Source: Flavobacterium soyae
GTDB lineage: Bacteria > Bacteroidota > Bacteroidia > Flavobacteriales > Flavobacteriaceae
Length of the DNA: 64,000 bases
Assembly: GCF_021245985.1 (NCBI RefSeq)
Contig: NZ_JAJQXA010000008.1
Span: forward strand, 124,001 to 188,000
Direction: 5' to 3'
Shown in pieces: positions 43,634 to 53,997 of this stretch. The notes under the pieces are model-generated. The model saw nothing but the letters and a program-made list of their open reading frames with translations, did no database searches and had not been told where the DNA came from. A program made the translations under genes and the position numbers. Every line of letters starts with the position of its first letter. Within the stretch, counting starts at the first letter, position 1.

Positions 43634-43666
43634 TTTGGTTCTTAAATATAATATGAAGTATCTTTG
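43634..43666 (+). promoter_or_regulatory. Promoter of nagB
   Basis: TTTG (43634-43637), 21 bp, TATCTTTG (43659-43666): a near-ideal flavobacterial promoter, about 290 bp before the start codon. Confidence 0.72.
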
Positions 43667-43958
43667 ATGTGCAAAAAATATGCATATTTATGCAAAAATA
43701 ATGCAGTTTCAAAAGTGAAAACGAGAATCGCTTTTTCAATATTATTTGGAATCTCTAAGTGAGATATAAATGATATTCCAAATTCTGCCCTAAATCAATA
43801 ATTTAAATTTTGTTGTATTCCATTTATAAAGGTTTTATCTTTATATGGTATTGAATGCTATTGTTTTAGCAATGTTTTGACTTGCGTTTTTGCGATGTAA
43901 AATAAAATTTTAAGGCTTAAAGCCAATACATAATCCGAAGAATAAAAAAAACTATACC

Positions 43959-45887
43959 ATGTTAAAAAGTAAAATAGACAAAGCAACCGGTTTTGAAAAG
44001 CGCTTCGAAAACATCAACACTGTTGTTTTTGAAAATTCAGGTGAAGCTTCAAAAGCTGTTGCGCAGGAAATTGCAGCTTTAATCCAATCCAAACAAAAAG
44101 AAAATCAGCCTTGCATTTTAGGTTTGGCAACAGGCTCTTCTCCAAAAGGATTGTATGCTGAACTGGTTCGCCTGCATAAAGAAGAAGGGTTGAGCTTTAA
44201 AAATGTAATCAGTTTTAACCTGGACGAATATTATCCGATGGAACCAAACTCTATCAACAGTTATGTTCGTTTTATGAAAGAATTACTGTTTGATCATGTC
44301 GATATTTTACCTGAAAACGCGCATGTTCCAGACGGACTTTTGACAAAAGAACAAATTGCAGATTACTGTCATGAATATGAAGCAAAAATTGAAGCTCTGG
44401 GCGGAATCGATTTACAAATTCTTGGAATTGGAGGAAACGGACACATTGGTTTTAACGAATCAGGTTCGCTTCAAAACTCGAAAACACGTTTAGTGGCACT
44501 GGATCATATTACAAGAGTTGCTGCAAGTAAAGATTTCTTCGGATTAAATAATACGCCAAGAACTGCAATTACACTTGGGGTGAAAAAAATTATGGAAGCT
44601 AAAAGAGTTATCTTATTAGCGTGGGGTGAAGGAAAAGCAAATATTGTAAAAAGATCTGTTGAAGACGAAGTTACTAATAGAGTTCCGGCTTCGTTTCTGC
44701 AGGAACATGATAATGCTGTTTTTATTTTAGATAAAGAAGCTTCTTCAAAACTAACGAGAATTAATAAACCATGGCTGGTTGAGAAAATCGCTTGGACAGA
44801 TAAATTAACTCGCAAAGCAGTTTTAGGATTGGCATTAGATCTTAAAAAACCAATTTTAATGCTTACTGATGCTGATTATATCGAAAATGGAATGAGCGAT
44901 TTACTGGCAGATTCTGGTCCGGCATACGACATCAACATTAAAATCTTCAATAAATTACAAAATACAATTACAGGCTGGCCAGGCGGAAAACCAAATGCAG
45001 ACGATACAAACCGTCCGGAAAGGGCTGAGCCTGCTAAAAAACGTGTATTGATTTTCAGCCCGCATCCTGATGATGATATCATTAGTATGGGAGGAACTTT
45101 CATGCGCTTGCAGGAGCAGGGACATGAAGTTCATGTAGCGTACCAAACTTCAGGAAATATCGCTGTTGCAGATGACGAAGCGTTACGTTTTGCAAGATTC
45201 GTGATTGATTACAATGAAAAATTCAACATTAAAAGCGAAGAAGCAGATAACATTTATAGAAAAGCACAAACTTTTTTAGAAAATAAAAAGAACAGTGAAA
45301 TTGATATTCCAGAAGTTCGTTACATAAAAGGATTAATCAGAAAAGGAGAGGCAAGAGCAACAAGTCATTTTGTTGGATTAACCGATGATCAGATTCATTT
45401 TATGGAATTACCATTTTATGAAACCGGAACTATTGAAAAGAAACCAATTGGACAAGAAGATATTCAGCTTACAATGGATTTAATTGAAAAAATTAAACCG
45501 CACCAAATCTATGCTGCAGGAGATTTAGCAGATCCGCACGGAACGCACAAAGTTTGTCTTGATGCTATTTTTGAAGCTGTAAAAGCCTTAAAACCAAAAC
45601 CATTTATGGATGACTGCTGGTTATGGTTATACCGTGGTGCATGGCAGGAGTGGGGAATTGACGAAGTTGAAATGGCGGTGCCAATGAGCCCGGATCAGGT
45701 TTTGGCAAAACGCCACGGAATCTTCAAACATCAGTCACAAAAAGACGGTGTTGTTTTTCAGGGAACTGATGCAAGAGAATTTTGGCAGAGGGCCGAAGAC
45801 AGAAACAGCGAAACAGCAGCTTTGTATCAGCAGCTAGGTTTAGCAACTTATGCAGCAATGGAAGCTTTCGTGAGATGGCACTATTAA
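43959..45887 (+). CDS. nagB: Glucosamine-6-phosphate deaminase fused to a PIG-L domain
   Basis: 642 residues, against about 266 for E. coli NagB. Residues about 15-290 form the NagB domain: LGLATGSSPKGLYAELVRLH, ISFNLDEYYPMEPNSINSY (active-site Asp), LGIGGNGHIGFNESGS (catalytic His/Glu loop) and LDHITRVAASKDFFG. After a short linker, a second domain starts at KKRVLIFSPHPDDDIISMGG (metal-binding HPDDD, residues 369-373), with DPHGTHKVCLDAIFEA. This is the PIG-L/LmbE deacetylase fold. Such NagB-PIG-L proteins are common in Bacteroidota. The deaminase turns GlcN6P into fructose-6P and ammonia; the C-terminal domain might deacetylate GlcNAc-6P or a similar sugar, but this is not proved. Long leader, single gene. 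Confidence 0.94.
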   Translation: MLKSKIDKATGFEKRFENINTVVFENSGEASKAVAQEIAALIQSKQKENQPCILGLATGSSPKGLYAELVRLHKEEGLSFKNVISFNLDEYYPMEPNSINSYVRFMKELLFDHVDILPENAHVPDGLLTKEQIADYCHEYEAKIEALGGIDLQILGIGGNGHIGFNESGSLQNSKTRLVALDHITRVAASKDFFGLNNTPRTAITLGVKKIMEAKRVILLAWGEGKANIVKRSVEDEVTNRVPASFLQEHDNAVFILDKEASSKLTRINKPWLVEKIAWTDKLTRKAVLGLALDLKKPILMLTDADYIENGMSDLLADSGPAYDINIKIFNKLQNTITGWPGGKPNADDTNRPERAEPAKKRVLIFSPHPDDDIISMGGTFMRLQEQGHEVHVAYQTSGNIAVADDEALRFARFVIDYNEKFNIKSEEADNIYRKAQTFLENKKNSEIDIPEVRYIKGLIRKGEARATSHFVGLTDDQIHFMELPFYETGTIEKKPIGQEDIQLTMDLIEKIKPHQIYAAGDLADPHGTHKVCLDAIFEAVKALKPKPFMDDCWLWLYRGAWQEWGIDEVEMAVPMSPDQVLAKRHGIFKHQSQKDGVVFQGTDAREFWQRAEDRNSETAALYQQLGLATYAAMEAFVRWHY

Positions 45888-45926
45888 GATACTAAGGTTC
45901 TGAGATGCTAAGATTCTAAGGTTTTT

Positions 45927-45979
45927 AATCACGAATTCCACAAATTAAATTCGTGATAATTCGTGTAATTCGTGGCGAG
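45927..45979. repeat. GCCACGAATT-type inverted repeat
   Basis: AATCACGAATTCCACAAATT faces AATTCGTGATAATTCGTGTAATTCGTGGC (imperfect). Directly before it lie CTAAGGTTCTGAGATGCTAAG-type repeats and after it a GCCACAGATT-type half (AATCTGTGGCAG, about 46000). Confidence 0.65.
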
Positions 45980-46035
45980 AAAAAAATCATTTAAATCTTT
46001 TTAATCTGTGGCAGAAGAAAAATAAAAAAATAGAA

Positions 46036-46043
46036 TAGCTTTG
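46036..46043 (+). promoter_or_regulatory. -7 motif for the DUF3820 gene
   Basis: TAGCTTTG matches TAnnTTTG; the predicted transcript would start just before the hairpin at 46053. No TTG at the ideal distance. Confidence 0.45.
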
Positions 46044-46052
46044 TAAGCAATT

Positions 46053-46110
46053 AGAAGCAAGAAGGAAGAATGAGCCTGTATTTCTTTCCTCTTGCTTCTT
46101 TTTTCTTTAA
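46053..46110 (+). terminator. Terminator-like hairpin in the leader of the DUF3820 gene
   Basis: Arms 46053-46069 (AGAAGCAAGAAGGAAGA) and 46083-46099 (TCTTTCCTCTTGCTTCT) pair with two mismatches, followed by TTTTTTCTTT and then the ATG at 46115. By shape it is an intrinsic terminator lying between the promoter and its own gene, so it may be an attenuator. Alternatively it is a leftover terminator, and the gene uses another start site. Confidence 0.55.
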
Positions 46111-46114
46111 AAAA

Positions 46115-46348
46115 ATGGAACAAGACAAAAAACTTCTCATAAAATTAGCGCATACCAAAATGCCTTTCGGAAAATACGAAGGGCGTTTTTTAATCGATTT
46201 ACCAGAATATTATGTGGTTTGGTATCACAATAAAGGTTTTCCAAAAGGAGAATTAGGGCAGCAGTTACAGCTTATTTATGAACTGAAATTAAATGGACTG
46301 GAAGAGTTAATCAGGAATATTAAAAAGCAATACCCAAAGCCAATTTAA
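46115..46348 (+). CDS. DUF3820-family protein
   Basis: I start at ATG 46115 (MEQDKKLLIKLAHTKMPFGK); an upstream in-frame ATG at 46070 lies inside the leader hairpin. 77 residues. MPFGKYEGRFLIDLPEYYVVWY followed by GFPKGELGQQLQLIYELKLNGL is the DUF3820 pattern. A Pseudomonas member was described as a quorum-sensing-regulated virulence factor; no function can be given here. Lies between nagB and pyrG, each with its own promoter. Confidence 0.88.
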   Translation: MEQDKKLLIKLAHTKMPFGKYEGRFLIDLPEYYVVWYHNKGFPKGELGQQLQLIYELKLNGLEELIRNIKKQYPKPI

Positions 46349-46449
46349 AGATATTTCTTAAAAAATATTCTAATAAAAGCTTAAAATTATCGATTACAAA
46401 ACCAAGTAATCAATCTGTTTAAAAATTTGCAAATTATCTCATTCTCTAA

Positions 46450-48134
<1,685 letters not shown>

Positions 48135-48216
48135 TAATTAATATTCTAAGGGGTTGTAACTTTTAAGCTATAATCATAACTAATAACTTCTGACGGATAA
48201 CTTTTTTAAATAAATA

Positions 48217-50130
48217 ATGGAAGAAAAAAAATTTGACCTTAATTCAATCATTGGTTTTGTATTGATATTTGGAATTTTGATTTGGATTATGTACCAAAAT
48301 CAGCCTTCTGAGAAAGAAATTGCTGCTGAAAAAGCCAAGAAAGAATTAGTAGCTAAACAAGAAGCTCAGGCAAAAGCTGATAAAGCTAAAACCGTTGCTG
48401 CACCAATTACTGCTGCTGCACCAGGTGATACAGTTCAATTAGCACAATTGCAAAAAACTTTAGGCGGATTTGCATATTCTGCTACGCTTCCTTCTGCAAA
48501 AGAGTCTTTTACAACTATCGAAAACGAAAAGATTAAACTTAAAATCGCTAACAAAGGTGGTTATATTGTTGAAGCTGTTCTAAAAGAATTTAAAAAGTTT
48601 GAGAAAAATTCAGGACAATTAGTTGAATTAATTAAAGACAATAATTCTAATTTAAACATTCAATTACAAACTACAGATAACAGAACTTTAAACTCTAAAG
48701 ATTTGTTTTTTGAACCTACATTGGCAAAAAATGGTGAAGACCAAATTTTAACAATGCGATTAAAAGCTGGAGCTAATGAATTTTTAGAATATAAATATGT
48801 ATTAAAACCAAACGATTATTTAGTTGGTTTTGATATTCGTTCCCAAGGATTGAACAGAGTTTTAAATTCTTCTAAACCATTAGATTTACAATGGGATTTA
48901 AAAACATACAGAAACGAAAAAAGTATTTCTTATGAAAATCGTTATGCCGAAATTTATTACGAACATGAAGATGGGAAAATAAATTACGCAGGTTTAGGAA
49001 AACATGAAGAAGAGACTGTTGAGAAAGTTAGTTTTATAGCTTATAAACAACATTTCTTTACTTCTATATTAGTAACAGACAAACCATTTGCTACATCTAA
49101 ACTAGAATCAACTAATTTAGTAAATGACGATAAAATTGATACTGTTTTTACGAAACAGTTTAAAACAAATGTTCCTTTAGCATTCACAAATGGTGAAATT
49201 GATTATAAAATGCAATGGTATTTTGGGCCGGCAGATTATAAAGTTTTAAAATCGTATGACAAAAATTTCGAAAAAATTATTCCATTAGGATGGGGAATTT
49301 TTGGATGGATCAATAAATTAATTTTTGTTCCATTGTTTGGATTCCTGAGTTCAACAATTGGATTGTCATTAGGAATTGCGATTATCATCTTCACAATTAT
49401 TATCAAGTTGGCCATGTCGCCAATTACATATAAATCGTTCTTGTCTCAGGCTAAAATGAAAGTTTTAAGACCTGATATTACAGAGTTGGGAGAAAAATAC
49501 AAAAAAGACCCAATGAAAAAACAACAGGAAACAATGAAACTGTATAATAAAGCAGGAGTAAACCCAATGGCAGGATGTATTCCCGCATTGATTCAGCTTC
49601 CGTTTATGTATGCATCGTTCCAGTTTTTCCCTGCAGCTTTTGAATTAAGACAAAAAGGTTTCCTTTGGGCAGACGATTTATCATCTTTTGACTCGGTTGT
49701 AAAATTACCTTTCCATATTCCATTGTACGGAGATCATATCAGTTTGTTTCCAATTTTGGCAGCAATTGCAATTTTCTTCTATATGAAAATGACCTCTGGA
49801 GATCAGCAAATGGCTGCGCCTCAGCAGGAAGGTATGCCGGATATGGCAAAAATGATGAAAATCATGATTTATGTTTCGCCATTAATGATGTTAATTTTCT
49901 TTAATAGTTATGGTGCAGGTTTAAGTTTGTACAACTTTATCTCGAACTTAATTACTATCGGAATTATGTTTGTTATTAAAAATTATATCGTAGACAGCGA
50001 CAAAATTCATGCTCAAATTCAGGAAAATAAATTAAAAGAACCTAAAAAGCCAAGCAAATTTCAACAGCGTCTTCAGGATGTGATGGAGCAGCAGGAAGCA
50101 GCAAAAAAGGCTCAAAATAAAAAGAAATAA
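48217..50130 (+). CDS. yidC: Membrane protein insertase YidC
   Basis: 637 residues. N-terminal membrane anchor about 9-25 (SIIGFVLIFGILIWIMYQNQ), an Ala/Lys-rich linker, a large periplasmic beta domain (about 85-350), then the conserved five-segment insertase domain: KLIFVPLFGFLSSTIGLSLG, MSPITYKSFLSQAKMKVLRP, MAGCIPALIQLPFMYASFQF, and the final segment FNSYGAGLSLYNFISNLITI. A basic tail (KKPSKFQQRLQDVMEQQEAAKKAQNK) fits a ribosome-binding role. It inserts proteins into the inner membrane, alone or with SecYEG. Located right behind pyrG. Confidence 0.96.
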   Translation: MEEKKFDLNSIIGFVLIFGILIWIMYQNQPSEKEIAAEKAKKELVAKQEAQAKADKAKTVAAPITAAAPGDTVQLAQLQKTLGGFAYSATLPSAKESFTTIENEKIKLKIANKGGYIVEAVLKEFKKFEKNSGQLVELIKDNNSNLNIQLQTTDNRTLNSKDLFFEPTLAKNGEDQILTMRLKAGANEFLEYKYVLKPNDYLVGFDIRSQGLNRVLNSSKPLDLQWDLKTYRNEKSISYENRYAEIYYEHEDGKINYAGLGKHEEETVEKVSFIAYKQHFFTSILVTDKPFATSKLESTNLVNDDKIDTVFTKQFKTNVPLAFTNGEIDYKMQWYFGPADYKVLKSYDKNFEKIIPLGWGIFGWINKLIFVPLFGFLSSTIGLSLGIAIIIFTIIIKLAMSPITYKSFLSQAKMKVLRPDITELGEKYKKDPMKKQQETMKLYNKAGVNPMAGCIPALIQLPFMYASFQFFPAAFELRQKGFLWADDLSSFDSVVKLPFHIPLYGDHISLFPILAAIAIFFYMKMTSGDQQMAAPQQEGMPDMAKMMKIMIYVSPLMMLIFFNSYGAGLSLYNFISNLITIGIMFVIKNYIVDSDKIHAQIQENKLKEPKKPSKFQQRLQDVMEQQEAAKKAQNKKK

Positions 50131-50135
50131 ATTCT

Positions 50136-50167
50136 AAAAATCCCGATCTAATCGGGATTTTTTATTT
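50136..50167 (+). terminator. Rho-independent terminator of yidC
   Basis: AAAATCCCGAT / ATCGGGATTTT with a 3-base loop, then a T-run. Confidence 0.9.
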
Positions 50168-50207
50168 TAAAGAGTATGTTTCTTTTTCAAATTGCATATG
50201 AAAATTT

Positions 50208-50215
50208 TAACTTTG
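50208..50215 (+). promoter_or_regulatory. -7 motif before the MORN-repeat gene
   Basis: TAACTTTG fits TAnnTTTG, 60 bp before the ATG. No TTG at the usual distance. Confidence 0.4.
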
Positions 50216-50275
50216 AGAGCGGCAAAACATACTTTATGAAACTAATTTTCGTTTAAGTTAAAAATTGTATATAAG

Positions 50276-50992
50276 ATGATTTCTAAAAAAATAATAATTG
50301 GGATTTTATTGCTGAATATTTTCTTTGTAAATGCCCAAACTGAGTTTAATAAATTAGATGCTAACGGAAAAAAAGACGGCGTTTGGAAAGGTGTTTACGA
50401 ATCAAAACGTCCGCGATATGAAGGAACTTTCAGTCACGGAAAAGAAACCGGAATTTTTAAATTTTTTGATGATACAAAAAAAGGCGATGTAATTGCAACA
50501 CGCGATTTTACAGCTAATGATGGAAGTTCGTATACTATTTTCTATGATCAGAATAAAAATATAGTAAGCGAAGGAAAAGAAGTTGGGAAGGAAAGAGAAG
50601 GTGAGTGGAAATACTATCATAAAGCGTCAAAAGTTTTGATGACTTCTGAAACTTATAAAAAAGGTAAATTACAAGGTTTAAGAACGGTTTATTACCCAAA
50701 TGCCAAAGTTGCTGAAGAAATGACTTATGTGAACGGTTTAAAAGAAGGAAATTATAAAAAGCTAGGGCAAAACGGAACTATTCAGGAACAGTCTGTATTT
50801 AAAAATAACGAGTATGAAGGCGATGCTGTTTTTTATGATGCAGATGGAGTTGTAGCTTCTAAAGGGAAGTTTGTAAAAGGAAAAAAAGCCGGAATCTGGC
50901 AGTTTTATACAAGAGGGAAATTGACCAAAGAAGTTAATATGAGCGATCCAAAAAGTGCTTATAAAGCCAATTCAAAACCTAAGAACGAATAA
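50276..50992 (+). CDS. Secreted MORN-repeat (YwqK-like) protein
   Basis: 238 residues. Signal peptide MISKKIIIGILLLNIFFVNA. The rest is a ladder of MORN-2-like repeats of about 22 residues: DGVWKGVYESKRPRYEGTFS, GKEREGEWKYYHKASKVLM, GKLQGLRTVYYPNAKVAEE, GLKEGNYKKLGQNGTIQEQ, GDAVFYDADGVVASKGKF and KAGIWQFYTRGKL. Such proteins are common in Bacteroidota, and databases often call them YwqK antitoxin modules, though no toxin is nearby here. The repeats probably form a beta-rod; a role at the envelope is plausible but unproven. Confidence 0.9.
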   Translation: MISKKIIIGILLLNIFFVNAQTEFNKLDANGKKDGVWKGVYESKRPRYEGTFSHGKETGIFKFFDDTKKGDVIATRDFTANDGSSYTIFYDQNKNIVSEGKEVGKEREGEWKYYHKASKVLMTSETYKKGKLQGLRTVYYPNAKVAEEMTYVNGLKEGNYKKLGQNGTIQEQSVFKNNEYEGDAVFYDADGVVASKGKFVKGKKAGIWQFYTRGKLTKEVNMSDPKSAYKANSKPKNE

Positions 50993-51020
50993 CATACTTG
51001 CCCGCTTTGAGGGCATTTTT

Positions 51021-51108
51021 TTTGCCGCGAATTACACTAATTTCCACGAATTTTTATTTAACTAAAGCAAAAAATTAATTCGTGGAAATTAGTGTAATTC
51101 GCGGCAAA
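51021..51108. repeat. Perfect 32-bp inverted repeat, GCCGCGAATT type
   Basis: Arms 51021-51052 (TTTGCCGCGAATTACACTAA...) and 51077-51108 are exact reverse complements around a 24-base loop. This is the best-preserved member of the GCCACGAATT family in the window. It follows the MORN-repeat gene. Confidence 0.85.
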
Positions 51109-51161
51109 CTTTTTCTCAAAATAAATTCGTGAATTCGTGGCTGATTTTTTACTCAATTGTT

Positions 51162-51169
51162 TAAATTTG
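51162..51169 (+). promoter_or_regulatory. -7 motif before the DUF4956 gene
   Basis: TAAATTTG fits TAnnTTTG, 22 bp before the ATG. No clear -33 element. Confidence 0.4.
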
Positions 51170-51191
51170 ATTGAGCTAATATTTTGATTCA

Positions 51192-51749
51192 ATGGATTTA
51201 AACGAACTTACAGGAAGATTTTTTTTATTGTTTTTTTCGATTTTGGTTTTGTACTTTTTCTCAAACAGAAAAGATAACGAAACCATAAATCCGTTGATGG
51301 TTATTGTTGGTCTCTGTACTTTTTCTCTATGTTACTTATTTACAAAAATTGAAATAGGAGTTGGGATTGGTTTTGGGTTGTTTGCTATTTTCTCCATTTT
51401 AAGATTTAGGACACAATCGTTTACTGTAAACGCGATCATCTTTCTTTTTGCAACAATAACACTTTCTATTTTAGATATTATGTATCCTTTTGAGAAAATA
51501 GAAATACTCTTATTTTTTCAAATCATCATTATTGGGTTTTATGTTGCAGCGTCTATTATAGTGAACAAAAAATCTTCAAAATACCTCAATACTGTCGATG
51601 TGAAAATCCCGCTGATAAACGATTTTTCTTTAGAAAATGGAAATATCCGCAAAGCAGTTCAGGAAAAAATAAACATTCAGGATTTTGATTTTAAAATTGT
51701 TTTAGTCAATACCGTTTCTAATGAAATAGATCTTTTAGTTTTTTATTAG
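51192..51749 (+). CDS. DUF4956-family membrane protein
   Basis: 185 residues with four to five membrane segments in the first 125 residues and a cytoplasmic tail. The block EIGVGIGFGLFAIFSILRFRTQSFTVN (about 55-80) is the DUF4956 hallmark. DUF4956 proteins often sit beside polyphosphate polymerase VTC-like genes; no such neighbour is present here. Function unknown. Single gene between two repeat-rich gaps. Confidence 0.9.
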   Translation: MDLNELTGRFFLLFFSILVLYFFSNRKDNETINPLMVIVGLCTFSLCYLFTKIEIGVGIGFGLFAIFSILRFRTQSFTVNAIIFLFATITLSILDIMYPFEKIEILLFFQIIIIGFYVAASIIVNKKSSKYLNTVDVKIPLINDFSLENGNIRKAVQEKINIQDFDFKIVLVNTVSNEIDLLVFY

Positions 51750-51977
51750 TCAGGCAAATTCAGAAGTAAGGCAGCTATAAAATAGTACAATAAGTTTTTT
51801 TTTCACGCAGATTTTTTGATAAAGTTTTCTCGAACAATAATCTGCTAAATCTGCAGAATTTGCGAGAGTTTTGCCAACACATTTTATGAATCATTTTAAT
51901 CCCTTAATCTGTGGCAGAATAAACTTTACATCTTCGCTCCCGATAGCTAAATGTTATTTTTTTTTATTGAATTGTGT

Positions 51978-53855
51978 CTAATCATTAAAAGGACGAACCT
52001 GTTTGATATATAAATCCCGATTTTCACCAACGATTTTAAATTCTATATCTACAGGATGGAAAAGATTTTTCTTCCAGTATCGATACATTTTTTCTTCAAT
52101 TTTTTTGCTGACAAGAAAAAGCCGGCTCATTTCTTTTCGGCTCAATAAAGGTTCATTATTATTGAGATTTGAATTTGAGATATAATCGACATCAAAATCG
52201 TCATCGTTAGTTCCAGAGTTTAAATGATAGGCTACAAACTGCTCGCAGATTTCTCCTTTTTCTGGTTTTACAACAGAGTTTTCTCCTTTTTGAATATTAA
52301 CCGTAATTCCGGGAAAATTTTTCCTAAAAATGTTTCTTGTAATCACAACGCCATTTGCTAATTCATCCGGAAAAGAACGGTGTACTAAAACACCCATTGC
52401 AATATTCTGCTGATCGATTCCAAAAAGCTCTCTTTCATTATACGAAGCTTCATTCCATACACTTGCCCAAACTTGCTTAATTGCTTTTTCGAATGTTTTG
52501 ATGCTGTCTCCTAGAATTCCGGTTTTAGAATCATACAATCCGGCACCGTTAAAATCATCCAGATCTTCTGCATTTGTTGAGGAACGAAATCTGAAATTTT
52601 TGAATTTCGTATCTTTAAATGTTACATTCAATTTCGAAATTAACTCAGGATCGACAGGCTCTTTTTTAATGGCATCACGAATTTTTTTCAATTGCTGATT
52701 TACCCAAACCGTTGAATCTTTTTTCGAAGAATTCAAAAGCTCTTGTATTAAAGGAGAAATCGATTCTTTCTGAATATGTTTCGTATAAAAATAAAACGGA
52801 ATAGCGTGCGCATCTTCTGGGGTTTTAAATGGAGTTTCTTTTGAAATAGCAATCAAATACGACATGTTTTGTGCTTTTGATCCAATGTAATTAACTCCTT
52901 TTTTTAAAATTTTAGACAAATCAACTAACTCAGTAATGCTATTATCAATAATTAATTTTTTATTTTTAGAATTTGTTTTAACAACAATCTTTTTATCAGT
53001 CTCTTTTATAAAAAAAGTATCAACCTGAATTTTTAATTCTACTTTTTTAGAAAGTAATCTTTTAATGTTTTCATCTTTTAAGGCTAATGTATATGCCATA
53101 ATTGGAATTTTTCTGTTTTTGCCTAACAGTACTAAATGGCTCAATGGCGTTTGCAGTTCGTTGACAATAATTCCCCTTACATTGGGTAAAATATCCGGTG
53201 TTCCGTCTAAAATAATAATTTCATCAGGATTTGGTTTTACTTTATCCAGCTCTTTGATTTTGTATTGTTTTAAAATACCAACGTTGTTTCCTGAAACAAC
53301 TTCCTGATATTTTATTTCATTAAAAATATAATCTGATTTTACACACGGAATTTTAAATTGTTTTAAGCGAAACCATTCCATCTGCTCAGGATTATTCAAA
53401 TAAAATTTTAAATTTTGACCAATAAAAATAGATTGAATTACTAAGTTGAAAAAACGCTCAATTAACGGAACGGGCATATGATCTGAAGCAGCGAGTTCAA
53501 AAATCCATTTATCAGTTCCTTTTATGTGGTTGAGATTTCCCAATAAAAAATCTCTGTCTTTTAAAGTGCTGCTGTAATTCTCATTATTAAATATTTGCAA
53601 GTCGTAATTGTATCTCAGATAATTGGTTACAAAATCATAATGCAGCGGAATCAAAGTACTATTGAAATAATACATTTTTTGTTTTCTTAAATCATAAACG
53701 ACTTTTACCGATTCGATATTTGAAAATTTATCTGATAAAGGTTTTCCTCTAAATGCTTTATATTCTTCATAATTTGCTAATGATGAAGAATATCTTTGCG
53801 CAGTTAAAGACATGAAAATGAAAAAGAAAAATAAGCTGTAAATGTATTTTTTCAT
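51978..53855 (-). CDS. Secreted dikinase-like protein: swivelling phosphohistidine domain plus PEP/pyruvate-binding (ATP-grasp) domain
   Basis: 625 residues. Signal peptide MKKYIYSLFFFFIFMSLTAQ. An unrecognised N-terminal region (21-205) is followed by a mobile phosphohistidine domain with TPLSHLVLLGKNRKIPIMAY (His240), then a C-terminal ATP-grasp domain of the PEP-synthase N-terminal type: YIGSKAQNMSYL (323-334), RFRSSTNAEDLDDFNGAGLY (422-441), ending LYIKQVRPF. In PEP synthase and PPDK the ATP domain comes first. Here the order is His then ATP, as in plant glucan water dikinase, whose LSHV..R..K motif is also similar. So it may phosphorylate a polysaccharide or other acceptor. The predicted export is odd because ATP is cytoplasmic. 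Alternatives: a cytoplasmic protein with a false signal, or a non-catalytic relative. Confidence 0.85.
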   Translation of the reverse strand: MKKYIYSLFFFFIFMSLTAQRYSSSLANYEEYKAFRGKPLSDKFSNIESVKVVYDLRKQKMYYFNSTLIPLHYDFVTNYLRYNYDLQIFNNENYSSTLKDRDFLLGNLNHIKGTDKWIFELAASDHMPVPLIERFFNLVIQSIFIGQNLKFYLNNPEQMEWFRLKQFKIPCVKSDYIFNEIKYQEVVSGNNVGILKQYKIKELDKVKPNPDEIIILDGTPDILPNVRGIIVNELQTPLSHLVLLGKNRKIPIMAYTLALKDENIKRLLSKKVELKIQVDTFFIKETDKKIVVKTNSKNKKLIIDNSITELVDLSKILKKGVNYIGSKAQNMSYLIAISKETPFKTPEDAHAIPFYFYTKHIQKESISPLIQELLNSSKKDSTVWVNQQLKKIRDAIKKEPVDPELISKLNVTFKDTKFKNFRFRSSTNAEDLDDFNGAGLYDSKTGILGDSIKTFEKAIKQVWASVWNEASYNERELFGIDQQNIAMGVLVHRSFPDELANGVVITRNIFRKNFPGITVNIQKGENSVVKPEKGEICEQFVAYHLNSGTNDDDFDVDYISNSNLNNNEPLLSRKEMSRLFLVSKKIEEKMYRYWKKNLFHPVDIEFKIVGENRDLYIKQVRPFND

Positions 53856-53960
53856 GACAATTGTATTGAATATTAAAAGTAAGTATTTAAACCATAAGTT
53901 TTATCTACTGCGGGATTATATAAACTAATTAAAACCAGTAAGATTTTCTAAAATATGACT

Positions 53961-53968
53961 TACCTTTG
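53961..53968 (+). promoter_or_regulatory. -7 motif of mnmA
   Basis: TACCTTTG fits TAnnTTTG, 29 bp before the ATG at 53998. No good TTG at the usual distance. Confidence 0.5.
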
Positions 53969-53997
53969 CACCCTTGTAAAATTATAAAGATTTTAAA

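Larger units (their letters stand above)
43539..43958. other. Intergenic region with terminator, promoter and long nagB leader
   Basis: After the terminator (43561-43586) comes the nagB promoter (43634-43666), then a leader of about 285 bases. At 43670-43705 TGCAAAAATA occurs twice around TGCATATTTATGCA (43681-43694), a perfect short inverted repeat just at the predicted transcription start. It may be an operator. The rest of the leader shows no ORF and no known riboswitch. Confidence 0.6.

Noticed and set aside
43667..43958. A glmS-type ribozyme or other riboswitch in the nagB leader
   Set aside because: I could not find any conserved riboswitch core; the leader is plain AT-rich sequence apart from the palindrome.
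50276..50992. A toxin-antitoxin module around the YwqK-like MORN protein
   Set aside because: The name comes from database labels only; no toxin gene is adjacent and the protein is exported.
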